DNA from: Haliea salexigens DSM 19537
GTDB taxonomy: Bacteria; Pseudomonadota; Gammaproteobacteria; Pseudomonadales; Halieaceae
Reading direction: 5' to 3'
Assembly (NCBI RefSeq): GCF_000423125.1
Contig: NZ_AUHJ01000006.1
Location: forward strand, 124,001-188,000
DNA length: 64,000 bases
Part shown: positions 35,407-43,738 of the stretch, piece by piece
Layout: the number at the start of each line of letters is the position of its first letter
How positions within the stretch are numbered: position 1 is the first letter of the stretch
Program-made: the position numbers and the translations under genes
The notes under the pieces: generated by a model
Databases searched by the model: none
The model's input: only the letters and a program-made list of their open reading frames with translations
Told to the model about the DNA's origin: nothing

Positions 35407-35870
35407 CGCGGCGCCGCCTGGACGATATCGACCGGCAGATAGTGGCGCGCCTCTCGGAGGATGCGCGTATCAGCAACCGGCAGATTGCGACCGATCTCGG
35501 GGTGACCGAGGGTACGGTGCGGGCGCGAGTCAAGCGCATGGAGGAAGAGCGCCAGATCCGGATTACGGCGATCACCAATATCGATCGTTTTCGCAACGGT
35601 GCGCTGGCCTATATCTGGATTGAGGTTGAGCGGAGTCACCAGGTGCAGGCGGTGGCGCGGGCACTGTCCGCTATTGGCGAGCTGGGGTTTGTCGGCGAGA
35701 TGCTCGGTCGCTCCGATTTGCTGGCCATTACCATGGTGCGCAGCAATGAACATCTCGCCGAATTCGTGCACCAGCGCATCAGCAGCATACCGGGAGTACG
35801 GCGCACCGAAAGCACGCTCGGTGTCAATTTTGTCAAACACGATTACCGCATGGCGCGGATCGTCAGCTGA
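35403..35870 (+). CDS. Lrp/AsnC-family transcriptional regulator 2
   Basis: The 155-residue protein has the same architecture as its upstream neighbour: a winged helix-turn-helix (residues 4-62; LGVTEGTVRARVKRMEE) and a RAM-type domain. The two share the recognition-helix pattern VTE/LTE-x-TVR-RVKR but differ widely in the ligand half. ATG overlaps the first regulator's TGA by 4 bases, so both are made together and a heteromer is plausible. It lies 11 bases before ipdA. Confidence 0.87.
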   Translation: MTRRRLDDIDRQIVARLSEDARISNRQIATDLGVTEGTVRARVKRMEEERQIRITAITNIDRFRNGALAYIWIEVERSHQVQAVARALSAIGELGFVGEMLGRSDLLAITMVRSNEHLAEFVHQRISSIPGVRRTESTLGVNFVKHDYRMARIVS

Positions 35871-35881
35871 GGGAATGCAAC

Positions 35882-36754
35882 ATGGATAAACGGCTTAGTG
35901 CTCGCGATGCGGTGGCACAAATCGAAGACGGAATGACGGTGGGCATCGGTGGCTGGGGCCCCCGGCGCAAGCCGATGGCGCTGGTGCGCGAAATCCTTCG
36001 CTCGGATGTGAAGGATCTCACTGTCGTCGCCTACGGCGGCGCCGATGTCGGGATGCTCTGCGCGGCGGGCAAGGTGAAAAAACTGGTGTTTGCGTTTGTT
36101 TCACTCGACTTTATTCCGCTGGAGCCCTACTTCCGCCAGGCCCGCCAGAGCGGGTCCATCGAGGTCATGGAAATTGACGAGGGGATGATGTTGCTGGGCT
36201 TGCGCGCAGCGGCCTGGGGCCTGCCGTTTATCCCGACTGAAGTGGGCCTGGGCACCGACGTCATCAATCAGAACCCGGATATCAAATTGATCGACAGCCC
36301 CTACGACGACAAGGAGTGGGTGGCCATGCCGGCACTGAATCTTGATGTGTCGCTGATTCACGTGGACCGCGCAGATTTCCGCGGGGTGTGCCAGATCGCG
36401 GGCCCCGACCACTACCTTGATGACTGGTTTGCGCGTGCCGCAAAAACCACCATCGTGTCCTGTGATGAGCTGGTTGATACGTCGTTTTTTGCCGACCCGG
36501 CACGGGCGCGCGAAGTATTCTGGGAACGGGCCGCGACCAGTGCCATCGTGGAAATACCGGGTGGTGCACACCCAAGCTCCTGCAGCCCGTTGTATGGCTT
36601 TGACGTTGCGCATTTCAAGGCCTACACCGCTTCGGCCAAGGACGGTGGCATTGCGGGCTATCTGGAGAAATACCTGGGGGCCGATGAGGCCGAATACCAG
36701 CGTAATGTGGGTGGGCTCGACGCCATCCGCGCTATTGCACTGCCCACTTACTAA
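35882..36754 (+). CDS. ipdA: Ring-opening hydrolase subunit IpdA (CoA-transferase fold)
   Basis: The 290-residue protein has the fold of the alpha subunit of class I CoA transferases, starting with the glycine-rich MTVGIGGWGPRRKP. With IpdB it forms the hydrolase that opens the last steroid ring (COCHEA-CoA) in mycobacteria and Comamonas; that enzyme is a C-C hydrolase, not a transferase. E100 in MEIDEGMMLLGLRAA is in the region where the catalytic glutamate of M. tuberculosis IpdA lies, as far as I recall. It is 21 bases before ipdB. The remaining operon genes strongly support IpdA over a succinyl-CoA transferase. Confidence 0.88.
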   Translation: MDKRLSARDAVAQIEDGMTVGIGGWGPRRKPMALVREILRSDVKDLTVVAYGGADVGMLCAAGKVKKLVFAFVSLDFIPLEPYFRQARQSGSIEVMEIDEGMMLLGLRAAAWGLPFIPTEVGLGTDVINQNPDIKLIDSPYDDKEWVAMPALNLDVSLIHVDRADFRGVCQIAGPDHYLDDWFARAAKTTIVSCDELVDTSFFADPARAREVFWERAATSAIVEIPGGAHPSSCSPLYGFDVAHFKAYTASAKDGGIAGYLEKYLGADEAEYQRNVGGLDAIRAIALPTY

Positions 36755-36775
36755 TACGCCCAGGGAGAATATCGT

Positions 36776-37579
36776 ATGTCAACTGCAGCAACCGATTATA
36801 CCCTCGCCGAACTGTGCATTGTTGCCGCCGCCGAGGCCTTCCGTCACGACGGAGAAGTACTGGCCACAGGCATTGGTGTAGTACCCAGGCTGGCCGCGAG
36901 CCTGGCCATGAAGACGTTTAATCCCGACCTGATGATGACGGACTCCGAGGCATTCATGCTGAGTGAGCCCAATCCTCTGGGCAAGCGTCCGGCAGATTTC
37001 CAGCAGGCCAATGAGAGCTGGATGGGTTTTTCACGCATTTTCGACAACGTGTGGAGCGGCAAGCGTCATGCGATGCTGGGCCCCACCCAGATTGACCGCT
37101 TCGGCCAGACCAACACTTCGGCGCTGGGGGGTACCTATCAGCAGCCGAAGGTCATGATGCTGGGCGCGCGCGGTTTCCCCGGCAACTCCATCTGCCACGC
37201 CAACAGCTTTTTTGTACCCGGTCACAACACCCGGGTGTTCATGGATGGCGAGTGTGATTTTGTGTCGTCTATCGGTTATAACCCCGCACGGTTGCCGCGC
37301 GGCCGCTCGCTGGACGATGTCGATATCCGCCGCGTGGTGACCAACCTGTGCGTAATGGATTTTGGCGGCCCGGAGCACCAGATCCGCCTGCTTTCCCTGC
37401 ATCCCGGGGTCACGCTGGAGGAAGTGCAGGAAAACACCGGTTATCCGATTGCGGTGCCGTCGGATGTGCCGACAACGCCAGCGCCGACTGCCGAACAACT
37501 GGCGATCATTGCCGGCCTTGACCCGCACAACCAGCGCGCCGCGCAAATTGCCGACAACCCGCCCGGTATCCGGGCCTGA
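36776..37579 (+). CDS. ipdB: Ring-opening hydrolase subunit IpdB (CoA-transferase fold)
   Basis: The 267-residue protein corresponds to the beta subunit of class I CoA transferases and pairs with IpdA. Recognisable parts are VVPRLAASLAMKTFNPDL, QIDRFGQTNTSALGG and GARGFPGNSICHAN. In true transferases the beta subunit carries a catalytic glutamate in an ENG/SENG-type motif; no such motif is visible, in line with the hydrolase function known for IpdAB. GGGAGAA precedes the start. It sits 8 bases before ipdC. Confidence 0.88.
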   Translation: MSTAATDYTLAELCIVAAAEAFRHDGEVLATGIGVVPRLAASLAMKTFNPDLMMTDSEAFMLSEPNPLGKRPADFQQANESWMGFSRIFDNVWSGKRHAMLGPTQIDRFGQTNTSALGGTYQQPKVMMLGARGFPGNSICHANSFFVPGHNTRVFMDGECDFVSSIGYNPARLPRGRSLDDVDIRRVVTNLCVMDFGGPEHQIRLLSLHPGVTLEEVQENTGYPIAVPSDVPTTPAPTAEQLAIIAGLDPHNQRAAQIADNPPGIRA

Positions 37580-37587
37580 GGCTCACT

Positions 37588-38661
37588 ATGCTCACGACAC
37601 GACTGACAGAACTGCTGGGCTGCCGCTACCCCATCGTGCAAACCGCGATGGGCTGGGTGGCGGATCCACGGCTGGTCGCCGGCAGCTGCAACGCCGGCGG
37701 CTTCGGTTTTCTCGCCGGCGCAACCATTCCGCCCGAGGAAATGGAACGCGACATCCTGCAGGTCAAGGCGCTGACTGATCGACCGTTCGGCGTCAACTTC
37801 CACATGTACCAGCCCAACGCGGCGGACATCATCGACATGGTAATCCGCCACGGTGTGCGTGCGGTGAGCTATTCCCGCTCGCCGGGCCCCGAGATGATTC
37901 GCAAGCTGAAGGATGCTGGCGTGATCTGTATGCCAACGGTGGGGCTACCCAAGCATGCCGTGAAAGCGGTGGAGCTGGGGGCTGATGCAGTCACGGTGCA
38001 GGGTGGCGAGGGTGGAGGCCACACCGGTGCGGTGCCGACCACGCTGCTGATACCACAGGTAGTGGATGCAGTGGGCGCCCAGGTGCCGGTGGTCGCGGCA
38101 GGGGGCTTCAAGGACGGTCGCGGGCTGGTTGCCGCGCTTGCCTGGGGCGCCGATGGTGTCGCCATGGGCACGCGTTTCCTGCTGACCCGGGAGTCGCCGG
38201 TGCCCGACGCCACCAAGCAGCGCTACCTGGATTGCAAGAATCCGGCTGACATTGTGGTTTCTCGCGCCATGGACGGCATGCCCCAGCGCATGATCATGAA
38301 CGAACTGCTGACGGAGCTGGAGCGTGCCTCCAAGCTGCGCAAGCTGTTCATTGCCATGCGCAACGGCCTGGCCTTCCGCAAGTATACAGGCGCCAGTGTG
38401 GTCGGCCTGCTCAAGTCCGCCGTTGCCATGAGCCGCAGTGACGACATGACCGCCGCACAGGCGATCATGTCCGCCAATGCCCCCATGATCATCCAGAAGG
38501 CGATGGTCGATGGGCAGCCGGCCCGCGGGGTATTGCCCAGCGGCCAGGTGGCCGGGGTGATCGACACTCTGCTCACCTGCGAAGAGCTGATCCAGTCCAT
38601 TGTTGACGAAGCGGAAAGCCGTTTGCAGGCTCTCGCCGCGCGAGCCGCCGTCAACCCGTAA
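37588..38661 (+). CDS. ipdC: IpdC, FMN-dependent nitronate-monooxygenase-fold enzyme
   Basis: The 357-residue protein has the TIM barrel of the nitronate monooxygenase/2-nitropropane dioxygenase family: PIVQTAMGWVADPRL at the start, GGEGGGHTG for the FMN phosphate, and VVAAGGFKDGRGL / GADGVAMGTRFLLT. IpdC orthologues are required in C/D-ring degradation and introduce a double bond into a ring-D-opened CoA ester. General members of the fold detoxify nitronates, but position directly after ipdB makes IpdC the better call. It is 27 bases before echA20. Confidence 0.87.
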   Translation: MLTTRLTELLGCRYPIVQTAMGWVADPRLVAGSCNAGGFGFLAGATIPPEEMERDILQVKALTDRPFGVNFHMYQPNAADIIDMVIRHGVRAVSYSRSPGPEMIRKLKDAGVICMPTVGLPKHAVKAVELGADAVTVQGGEGGGHTGAVPTTLLIPQVVDAVGAQVPVVAAGGFKDGRGLVAALAWGADGVAMGTRFLLTRESPVPDATKQRYLDCKNPADIVVSRAMDGMPQRMIMNELLTELERASKLRKLFIAMRNGLAFRKYTGASVVGLLKSAVAMSRSDDMTAAQAIMSANAPMIIQKAMVDGQPARGVLPSGQVAGVIDTLLTCEELIQSIVDEAESRLQALAARAAVNP

Positions 38662-38688
38662 TTCACTGCACCGACAGGTAGAACAACC

Positions 38689-39441
38689 ATGAGCAAACCC
38701 TTTCGCACCACCATCGAGGACGGCATTGCCGAAATGATCCTCGACAAGCCGCCCGTGAACGCTTTCGATAGCGCCGGCTGGTTTGCCATCGCCGATGAAA
38801 TCGACGCGCTGGGCCGCGACGACGCGGTGCGCGTCATTTTGATCGCCGCTGAGGGTCGGGGCTTCTGCGCCGGCGTGGATATCAAGGAACTCGCCGCGGA
38901 ATCGACGCGGATTGTCGATGTGAACAAGGGCAACTACGAAACCTTCCGCGCCATTCACCGCAACCCCAAGCCGGTCATCATCGCCCTGCACGGCTTTGTG
39001 CTGGGCGGCGGTATCGGCATGGCGGGCGCCGCCGACATTCTGGTCGCATCCGACTGCGCGCGCTTTGGCGTGCCCGAAATCGACCGCGGCGCCATGGGCG
39101 GCGGTGCGCATCTGCAGCGCATGTTTCCGGTGCAGAAAGTGCGCTACATGTACTTCACCGGCGAGTTTATCGATGCGCAGGAAGCCTACCGGCTGGGCGC
39201 CATCGAGAAGGTTGTCAGTCGCGAGGAGTTGCTGCCGACCGCGCGTGCCATTGCCGCCAACATCGCCAGCAAATCCCCGGCCATGGTCAAGCTGGCCAAG
39301 GAGGCCCTCACCGGTATCGAAGACGGCAACCTCGAAGACAAGTACCGCTGGGAACAGGGGTTCACGCTGGAGGCCTACACCGTGGGCGACTCCCAGGAGT
39401 CCCGCGATGCTTTTATCGAAAAACGCGACGCCAAATTCTGA
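38689..39441 (+). CDS. echA20: EchA20-like crotonase-fold ring hydrolase
   Basis: The 250-residue protein has the crotonase fold: RGFCAGVDIKELA near residues 62-75 and HGFVLGGGIGMAGAADI, which form the oxyanion hole for the CoA thioester. EchA20 opens steroid ring D by hydrolysing a beta-diketone in the HIP pathway. Length and operon position (after ipdC, 15 bases before an acyl-CoA dehydrogenase) fit this rather than a general enoyl-CoA hydratase, but sequence alone cannot prove which. Confidence 0.82.
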   Translation: MSKPFRTTIEDGIAEMILDKPPVNAFDSAGWFAIADEIDALGRDDAVRVILIAAEGRGFCAGVDIKELAAESTRIVDVNKGNYETFRAIHRNPKPVIIALHGFVLGGGIGMAGAADILVASDCARFGVPEIDRGAMGGGAHLQRMFPVQKVRYMYFTGEFIDAQEAYRLGAIEKVVSREELLPTARAIAANIASKSPAMVKLAKEALTGIEDGNLEDKYRWEQGFTLEAYTVGDSQESRDAFIEKRDAKF

Positions 39442-39456
39442 ACGCAGGACTGACAC

Positions 39457-40620
39457 ATGCAACTGGCATTTACTGAACAGCAACAGGCCTTTCGCGCCGA
39501 GATTCGCTCCTGGCTGCAAGCCAATGTGCCCGCGCAACCGCTGCAGACTTTCGACACCGAGGAAGGCTTTCAGCAGCACCGCGAGTGGGAAGCCACCCTG
39601 AACCAGGGCCGCTGGGGTATGGTCACCTGGCCGGAAGCACTGGGCGGGCGCGGTTGTGACCTCATCGAATGGCTGATATTCGAGGAAGAGTACTACCGCG
39701 CCCGGGCGCCGCTGCGGGTGAACCAGAACGGTATTTTCCTGCTCGGCCCCACCTTGATGGAGTACGGCACCGAAGAGCAGAAAGCCCGCTTTCTGCCGGC
39801 CATGGCGGAAGGGCGTGACGTCTGGGCACAGGGCTGGTCTGAACCCGGCGCCGGCTCCGACATGGCGGCCATTCGCTCCACGGCGCAGCTGGAGGGCGAC
39901 AAGTACATTATCAACGGCCAGAAAACCTGGTCGACGCGCGCGGTGTGGGCTGACTGGTTGTTCGGCATGTTCCGTACTGACCCGGATTCCGAGCGCCACC
40001 GCGGGCTGACTTTCATCCTGGTGCCCCTGAACACCCCGGGCATCACCGTGCGCCCCATCCCGCAACTGGATGGTCTGCCGGGCTTTGCCGAAATCTTCTT
40101 CGACAATGTGGAAGTGGATGTGAGCAATCGCCTGGGTGACGATGGCGCTGGCTGGGCGGTGGCCATGGCCACTGCCGGTTTCGAACGCGGGTTGATGCTG
40201 CGCTCACCGGCACGCTTCCAGGAAACCGCGCGTCGCCTGGTTGAGCTGTACCGCGCCAATGAAGCGAGCGCCAGCCACGACCCCCAGATCCGCGAGGCGG
40301 TCATGCGGGCCTATCTGGATGCCGAGAGCTACTGCCTGAGCACCTACCAAACCGCCTGTCGCCTGAGCCAGGGCGGCAAAATCGGCGCGGAATCTTCCAC
40401 CAACAAGATCTTCTGGTCAGAGCTCGACCAGAACATGCACGCCACCGCCATGAGTATTCTCGGTGCGCGCGCCGAGTTGCTGGCGCATGCGCCGGCGGCG
40501 GAGGGTGTCGGCACCTGGCTGGACGGTTGGCTGTTCTCCCAGTCGGGGCCGATCTACGCCGGGACCAACGAGATTCAACGCAACATTATTGCCGAGCGCA
40601 TGCTCGGGATGCCGAGGTAA
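39457..40620 (+). CDS. Acyl-CoA dehydrogenase, FadE30-type, pair 1
   Basis: The 387-residue flavoprotein has the family motifs QGWSEPGAGSDMAAI (FAD/substrate contact), INGQKTWSTRA and the C-terminal SGPIYAGTNEIQRNIIAERMLG. It introduces an alpha-beta double bond in a CoA ester. It lies 2 bases before a shorter acyl-CoA dehydrogenase, the arrangement of the alpha2-beta2 heterotetramers typical of steroid degraders. FadE30 and IpdE-type enzymes are the closest functional candidates; I do not assign one. Confidence 0.86.
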   Translation: MQLAFTEQQQAFRAEIRSWLQANVPAQPLQTFDTEEGFQQHREWEATLNQGRWGMVTWPEALGGRGCDLIEWLIFEEEYYRARAPLRVNQNGIFLLGPTLMEYGTEEQKARFLPAMAEGRDVWAQGWSEPGAGSDMAAIRSTAQLEGDKYIINGQKTWSTRAVWADWLFGMFRTDPDSERHRGLTFILVPLNTPGITVRPIPQLDGLPGFAEIFFDNVEVDVSNRLGDDGAGWAVAMATAGFERGLMLRSPARFQETARRLVELYRANEASASHDPQIREAVMRAYLDAESYCLSTYQTACRLSQGGKIGAESSTNKIFWSELDQNMHATAMSILGARAELLAHAPAAEGVGTWLDGWLFSQSGPIYAGTNEIQRNIIAERMLGMPR

Positions 40621-40622
40621 CC

Positions 40623-41669
40623 ATGGATTTCACTTTCAGCGAAGACCAATTGCTGTTTCAGGATTCCGTCCGCGACTTTCTGGTCAACGAAATCACCCCC
40701 GAGCGGCTGCGCGCCGGTTGGGAAACAGACACGGGCCGCGACCCTGCACTCTGGCAGCAGTTTGCCGAACTCGGTCTCACCGGTATCACGGTGCCCGAGG
40801 AACACGGTGGCCTGGGCATGGACGCCGTGGACTTTGTATTGCTGGCCCAGGAATGCGGCTATGTGGCGCTTGCCGAACCTCTGGTCAATCACGCGCTGGT
40901 TGCCGTGCCCCTGTTGCAGGATATCGGCGGTGAACTGGCGGCGCGCTGGTTGCCCCTGGCTGCAACCGGCGAGGCGCGCATCATCGCCGCCGTCGAACAG
41001 AACCTGATGGTGGAAGACGCGCATGTCGCCGATCTCCTGTTGCTCGAGCGCGAGGGCCAGTGGTTTGCGCTGGAGCAGGGGCAGTTCAGCTGTGAGCGCA
41101 GCGAAAGTATCGACCCGGCCCGGCGCCTGTATTCCGTGACTGTGCAGGCGGGCACCGCCCCGATAGTCGAGGGCGCCCGGGCCAACGCATTGCGCGCGGC
41201 CTGCCTGAACCGTGGCGCACTGGGCTGCGCTGCACAGGCGTTGGGTCTCGCGCAGCGCATGATCGACCTGTCCGTACAGTACACCGCCGAGCGCAAACAG
41301 TTCGGCAAGGCGATCGGTTCTTTCCAGGCTGTCAAGCACCACATGGCCAATGTGGCCGTGCGGCTCGAATACGCCAAGGCACCGGTCCACCGCGCGGCGT
41401 ATGCTGTGGCCGAGGATGCTTCCGGCGCTGCCTTGGCAGTGGCGCAGGCCAAGCTGATGGCCTGCGAGGCGGCCAACCTGGCAGCCAAGAACAGTATTCA
41501 GGTACACGGTGCGATGGGGTACACCTGGGAGGTGGACCTGCACATCTTCATGAAGAAGGCCTGGGCGCTGGCCAACACCTGGGGCGATGCCGGCTGGCAC
41601 AAGCAGCAAGTGGCGGCGGTGATATTTGCGGATGGTGCGGCGCTGGGCGCCGGCGCCACCTTCCAATAA
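40623..41669 (+). CDS. Acyl-CoA dehydrogenase, short partner subunit, pair 1
   Basis: The 348-residue protein starts MDFTFSEDQLLFQDSV and has the C-terminal flavin-contact region TAERKQFGKAIGSFQAVKHHMAN and QVHGAMGYTWE. Its middle beta domain is short and lacks the usual SEPGAGSD motif (the equivalent reads AAVEQNLMVEDAHVADL), as in the non-catalytic partner subunits of heterotetrameric enzymes. I used the ATG at 40623, 2 bases after the upstream gene, rather than the longer frame from 40527. It probably forms a complex with the preceding gene product. Confidence 0.84.
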   Translation: MDFTFSEDQLLFQDSVRDFLVNEITPERLRAGWETDTGRDPALWQQFAELGLTGITVPEEHGGLGMDAVDFVLLAQECGYVALAEPLVNHALVAVPLLQDIGGELAARWLPLAATGEARIIAAVEQNLMVEDAHVADLLLLEREGQWFALEQGQFSCERSESIDPARRLYSVTVQAGTAPIVEGARANALRAACLNRGALGCAAQALGLAQRMIDLSVQYTAERKQFGKAIGSFQAVKHHMANVAVRLEYAKAPVHRAAYAVAEDASGAALAVAQAKLMACEAANLAAKNSIQVHGAMGYTWEVDLHIFMKKAWALANTWGDAGWHKQQVAAVIFADGAALGAGATFQ

Positions 41670-41690
41670 ATACAGACGAGGACACAGATC

Positions 41691-42839
41691 ATGGCGGACG
41701 CCTATATTGTTGATGCAGTGCGCAGCCCCACGGGCCGCCGCAAGGGAGGGCTCGCCGGCGTGCACGGCGCCGACCTGGGTGCCCACGTATTGAAGACGCT
41801 GGTGGAGCGCAACGGCATTCCGGATGCCGACTACGATGACGTGATGTTCGGTTGCGTGGACACCATCGGCCCGCTGGCGGGCGATATTGCCCGCACTTGC
41901 TGGTTGGCGGCGGGGCTGGATGAGGCCGTACCCGGCACCACGATAGACCGTCAGTGCGGCTCGTCACAGCAGGCGGTGCATTTTGCCGCCCAGGCGATCA
42001 TGGCCGGGGTCAACGATGTGGTGATTGCCGGCGGCGTGCAGACCATGACGCAGATCCCCATTTCCTCGGCCATGCTGGCTGCCGAGCCTCTGGGTTTCTC
42101 CGACCCCTTTTCCGGTAGCGAAGGCTGGGTGGCGCGCTATGGCACGGTGCCGGTGTCGCAGTTCAATTCTGCACAGATGATCGCAGACAAGTGGGGGTTG
42201 AGCCGCAGCGACATGGAGGCCTTCGCGCTGCAGTCCCACACGCGAGCGCTGCAGGCAATCAGTGAAGGGCGCTTCGCCCGGGAGATCGCGCCCCTCGCCG
42301 GTGTGGAGATGGACGAGACGCCGCGCCAGACCACCATGGAGAAAATGGCGGAACTGCAGCCATTGCAGGAGGGCGGCACCATCACGGCGGCTGTGTCCAG
42401 CCAGACCTGTGATGCCTCGTCAGCCATGTTGATTGTCTCGGAGGCGGCACTCAAACGCTACAACCTAACACCGCGGGCACGGATTGCGCACATGAGCGTG
42501 CGCGCGGCGGACCCTATCTGGATGTTGACGGCACCCATTCCCGCGACCGAGTACGCATTGAAGCGCGCCGGTATGCGCCTGGCGGATATCGACCTGGTGG
42601 AAATCAACGAAGCCTTCGCCTCGGTGGCGATGGCCTGGCTGAAGGACACCGGCTACGATCCAGCGAAAACCAATGTCAACGGCGGCGCGATTGCCCTGGG
42701 ACATCCACTGGGTGCCACCGGTACGAAATTGATGACCACCCTGCTGCACGAACTGGAGCGCAGCGGTGGTCGCTACGGCCTGCAAACCATGTGCGAAGGC
42801 GGTGGTCAGGCGAACGTCACCATTATCGAGAGGTTGTGA
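41691..42839 (+). CDS. fadA6: Thiolase FadA6-like
   Basis: The 382-residue thiolase has the nucleophile in TIDRQCGSSQQAV, the catalytic histidine in ALGHPLGATGTK and the second cysteine in TMCEGGGQAN. FadA6 orthologues cleave late CoA intermediates of the steroid C/D-ring pathway to acetyl-CoA and a shorter acyl-CoA. All three catalytic elements are present, so it should be active. It is in the middle of the ipd operon, one base before an SDR gene. Confidence 0.87.
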   Translation: MADAYIVDAVRSPTGRRKGGLAGVHGADLGAHVLKTLVERNGIPDADYDDVMFGCVDTIGPLAGDIARTCWLAAGLDEAVPGTTIDRQCGSSQQAVHFAAQAIMAGVNDVVIAGGVQTMTQIPISSAMLAAEPLGFSDPFSGSEGWVARYGTVPVSQFNSAQMIADKWGLSRSDMEAFALQSHTRALQAISEGRFAREIAPLAGVEMDETPRQTTMEKMAELQPLQEGGTITAAVSSQTCDASSAMLIVSEAALKRYNLTPRARIAHMSVRAADPIWMLTAPIPATEYALKRAGMRLADIDLVEINEAFASVAMAWLKDTGYDPAKTNVNGGAIALGHPLGATGTKLMTTLLHELERSGGRYGLQTMCEGGGQANVTIIERL

Positions 42840-42840
42840 T

Positions 42841-43728
42841 ATGAGCGGAATATGTGAAGGACGCGTGGTAATCATCACGGGTGCAGGCGGCGGCCTGGGG
42901 GCGGCGCACGCACGGGTACTTGCCAGTGAGGGCGCCAGAGTCGTTGTCAACGATATCAATGAAGCGGCGGCGCAGGCGGTGGTGGACGACATCCGCAAGG
43001 CCGGCGGTGAAGCCGTGGTGAACACCTCGGACATCACGCATTACGACGACAGCCTGAACGCGGTCAAGCAGGCCATTGATGCCTTCGGCGACCTGCACGC
43101 GGTCATCAACAATGCCGGCGTCAACCGAGACCGCATGTTCGCTTCCATGACTGAAGCGGAGTGGGACACCATCATGGCGGTGCACCTGAAAGGGCATTTC
43201 TGTATCAGCTCCCACGCGGTGCACTACTGGCGCGGCCAGTCCAAGGAAGGCAAAGCGGTAGATGCGCGCATTATCAACACGACGTCCGGTGCGGGCCTGC
43301 AGGGCTCTATCGGCCAATCGAACTATGCCGCCGCCAAAGCCGGAATCGCGGCGCTTACCTTGAACCAGGCTGCCGAATTGGCGCGCTACGGCGTGACTGC
43401 CAATGCCGTGGCGCCCGCCGCGCGCACCGGCATGACCACCGCCGTGGAAGAGATGGCGCAGCGCATGGCCAAGCCCGAGGACGGCAGCTTCGACTACTGG
43501 GCGCCGGAGAACGTCTCCTCGCTGTTTGCCTACCTGGTCTCCACCGAGTCGGCAGCGGTGACTGGCCGCGTGTTTGAGGCAGAGGGAGGGCGCATCTCCA
43601 TCGCCGATGGCTGGCGCACCACCGAGCCGGTGGACAAGGGCGATCGCTGGCAGCCGGCTGAAGTGGCCGGTGCGGTGCAGCAGTTGCTGGCACGCGAAGT
43701 GCCGGCGCAAAAAGTCTACGGCACCTGA
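42841..43728 (+). CDS. Short-chain dehydrogenase of the ipd operon (MFE-2-like)
   Basis: The 295-residue SDR has the nucleotide loop TGAGGGLGAAHARVL, NNAGVNRDRMF, and the active-site YAAAK following TTSGAGLQGSIGQSN. This pattern resembles the hydroxyacyl-CoA dehydrogenase part of type 2 multifunctional enzymes and the SDRs of KstR2-type clusters. Length is longer than a minimal SDR because of a C-terminal extension (from about 255). It starts one base after fadA6; the frame is open earlier but the extension lies inside fadA6. Its exact step is not certain. Confidence 0.82.
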   Translation: MSGICEGRVVIITGAGGGLGAAHARVLASEGARVVVNDINEAAAQAVVDDIRKAGGEAVVNTSDITHYDDSLNAVKQAIDAFGDLHAVINNAGVNRDRMFASMTEAEWDTIMAVHLKGHFCISSHAVHYWRGQSKEGKAVDARIINTTSGAGLQGSIGQSNYAAAKAGIAALTLNQAAELARYGVTANAVAPAARTGMTTAVEEMAQRMAKPEDGSFDYWAPENVSSLFAYLVSTESAAVTGRVFEAEGGRISIADGWRTTEPVDKGDRWQPAEVAGAVQQLLAREVPAQKVYGT

Positions 43729-43738
43729 GGCAGGGCGC

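Noticed and set aside
36101-36613. Minus-strand frame opposite ipdA
   Set aside because: Antisense shadow without ribosome site or family match.
35882-37579. Succinyl-CoA:3-ketoacid or glutaconate CoA-transferase
   Set aside because: The catalytic beta-subunit glutamate motif is not visible and the neighbours define the IpdAB ring hydrolase.
37945-40065. 706-codon minus-strand open frame across ipdC, echA20 and an acyl-CoA dehydrogenase gene
   Set aside because: It spans three well-supported plus-strand genes; its protein is low-complexity and His/Gly-rich like other high-GC shadows.
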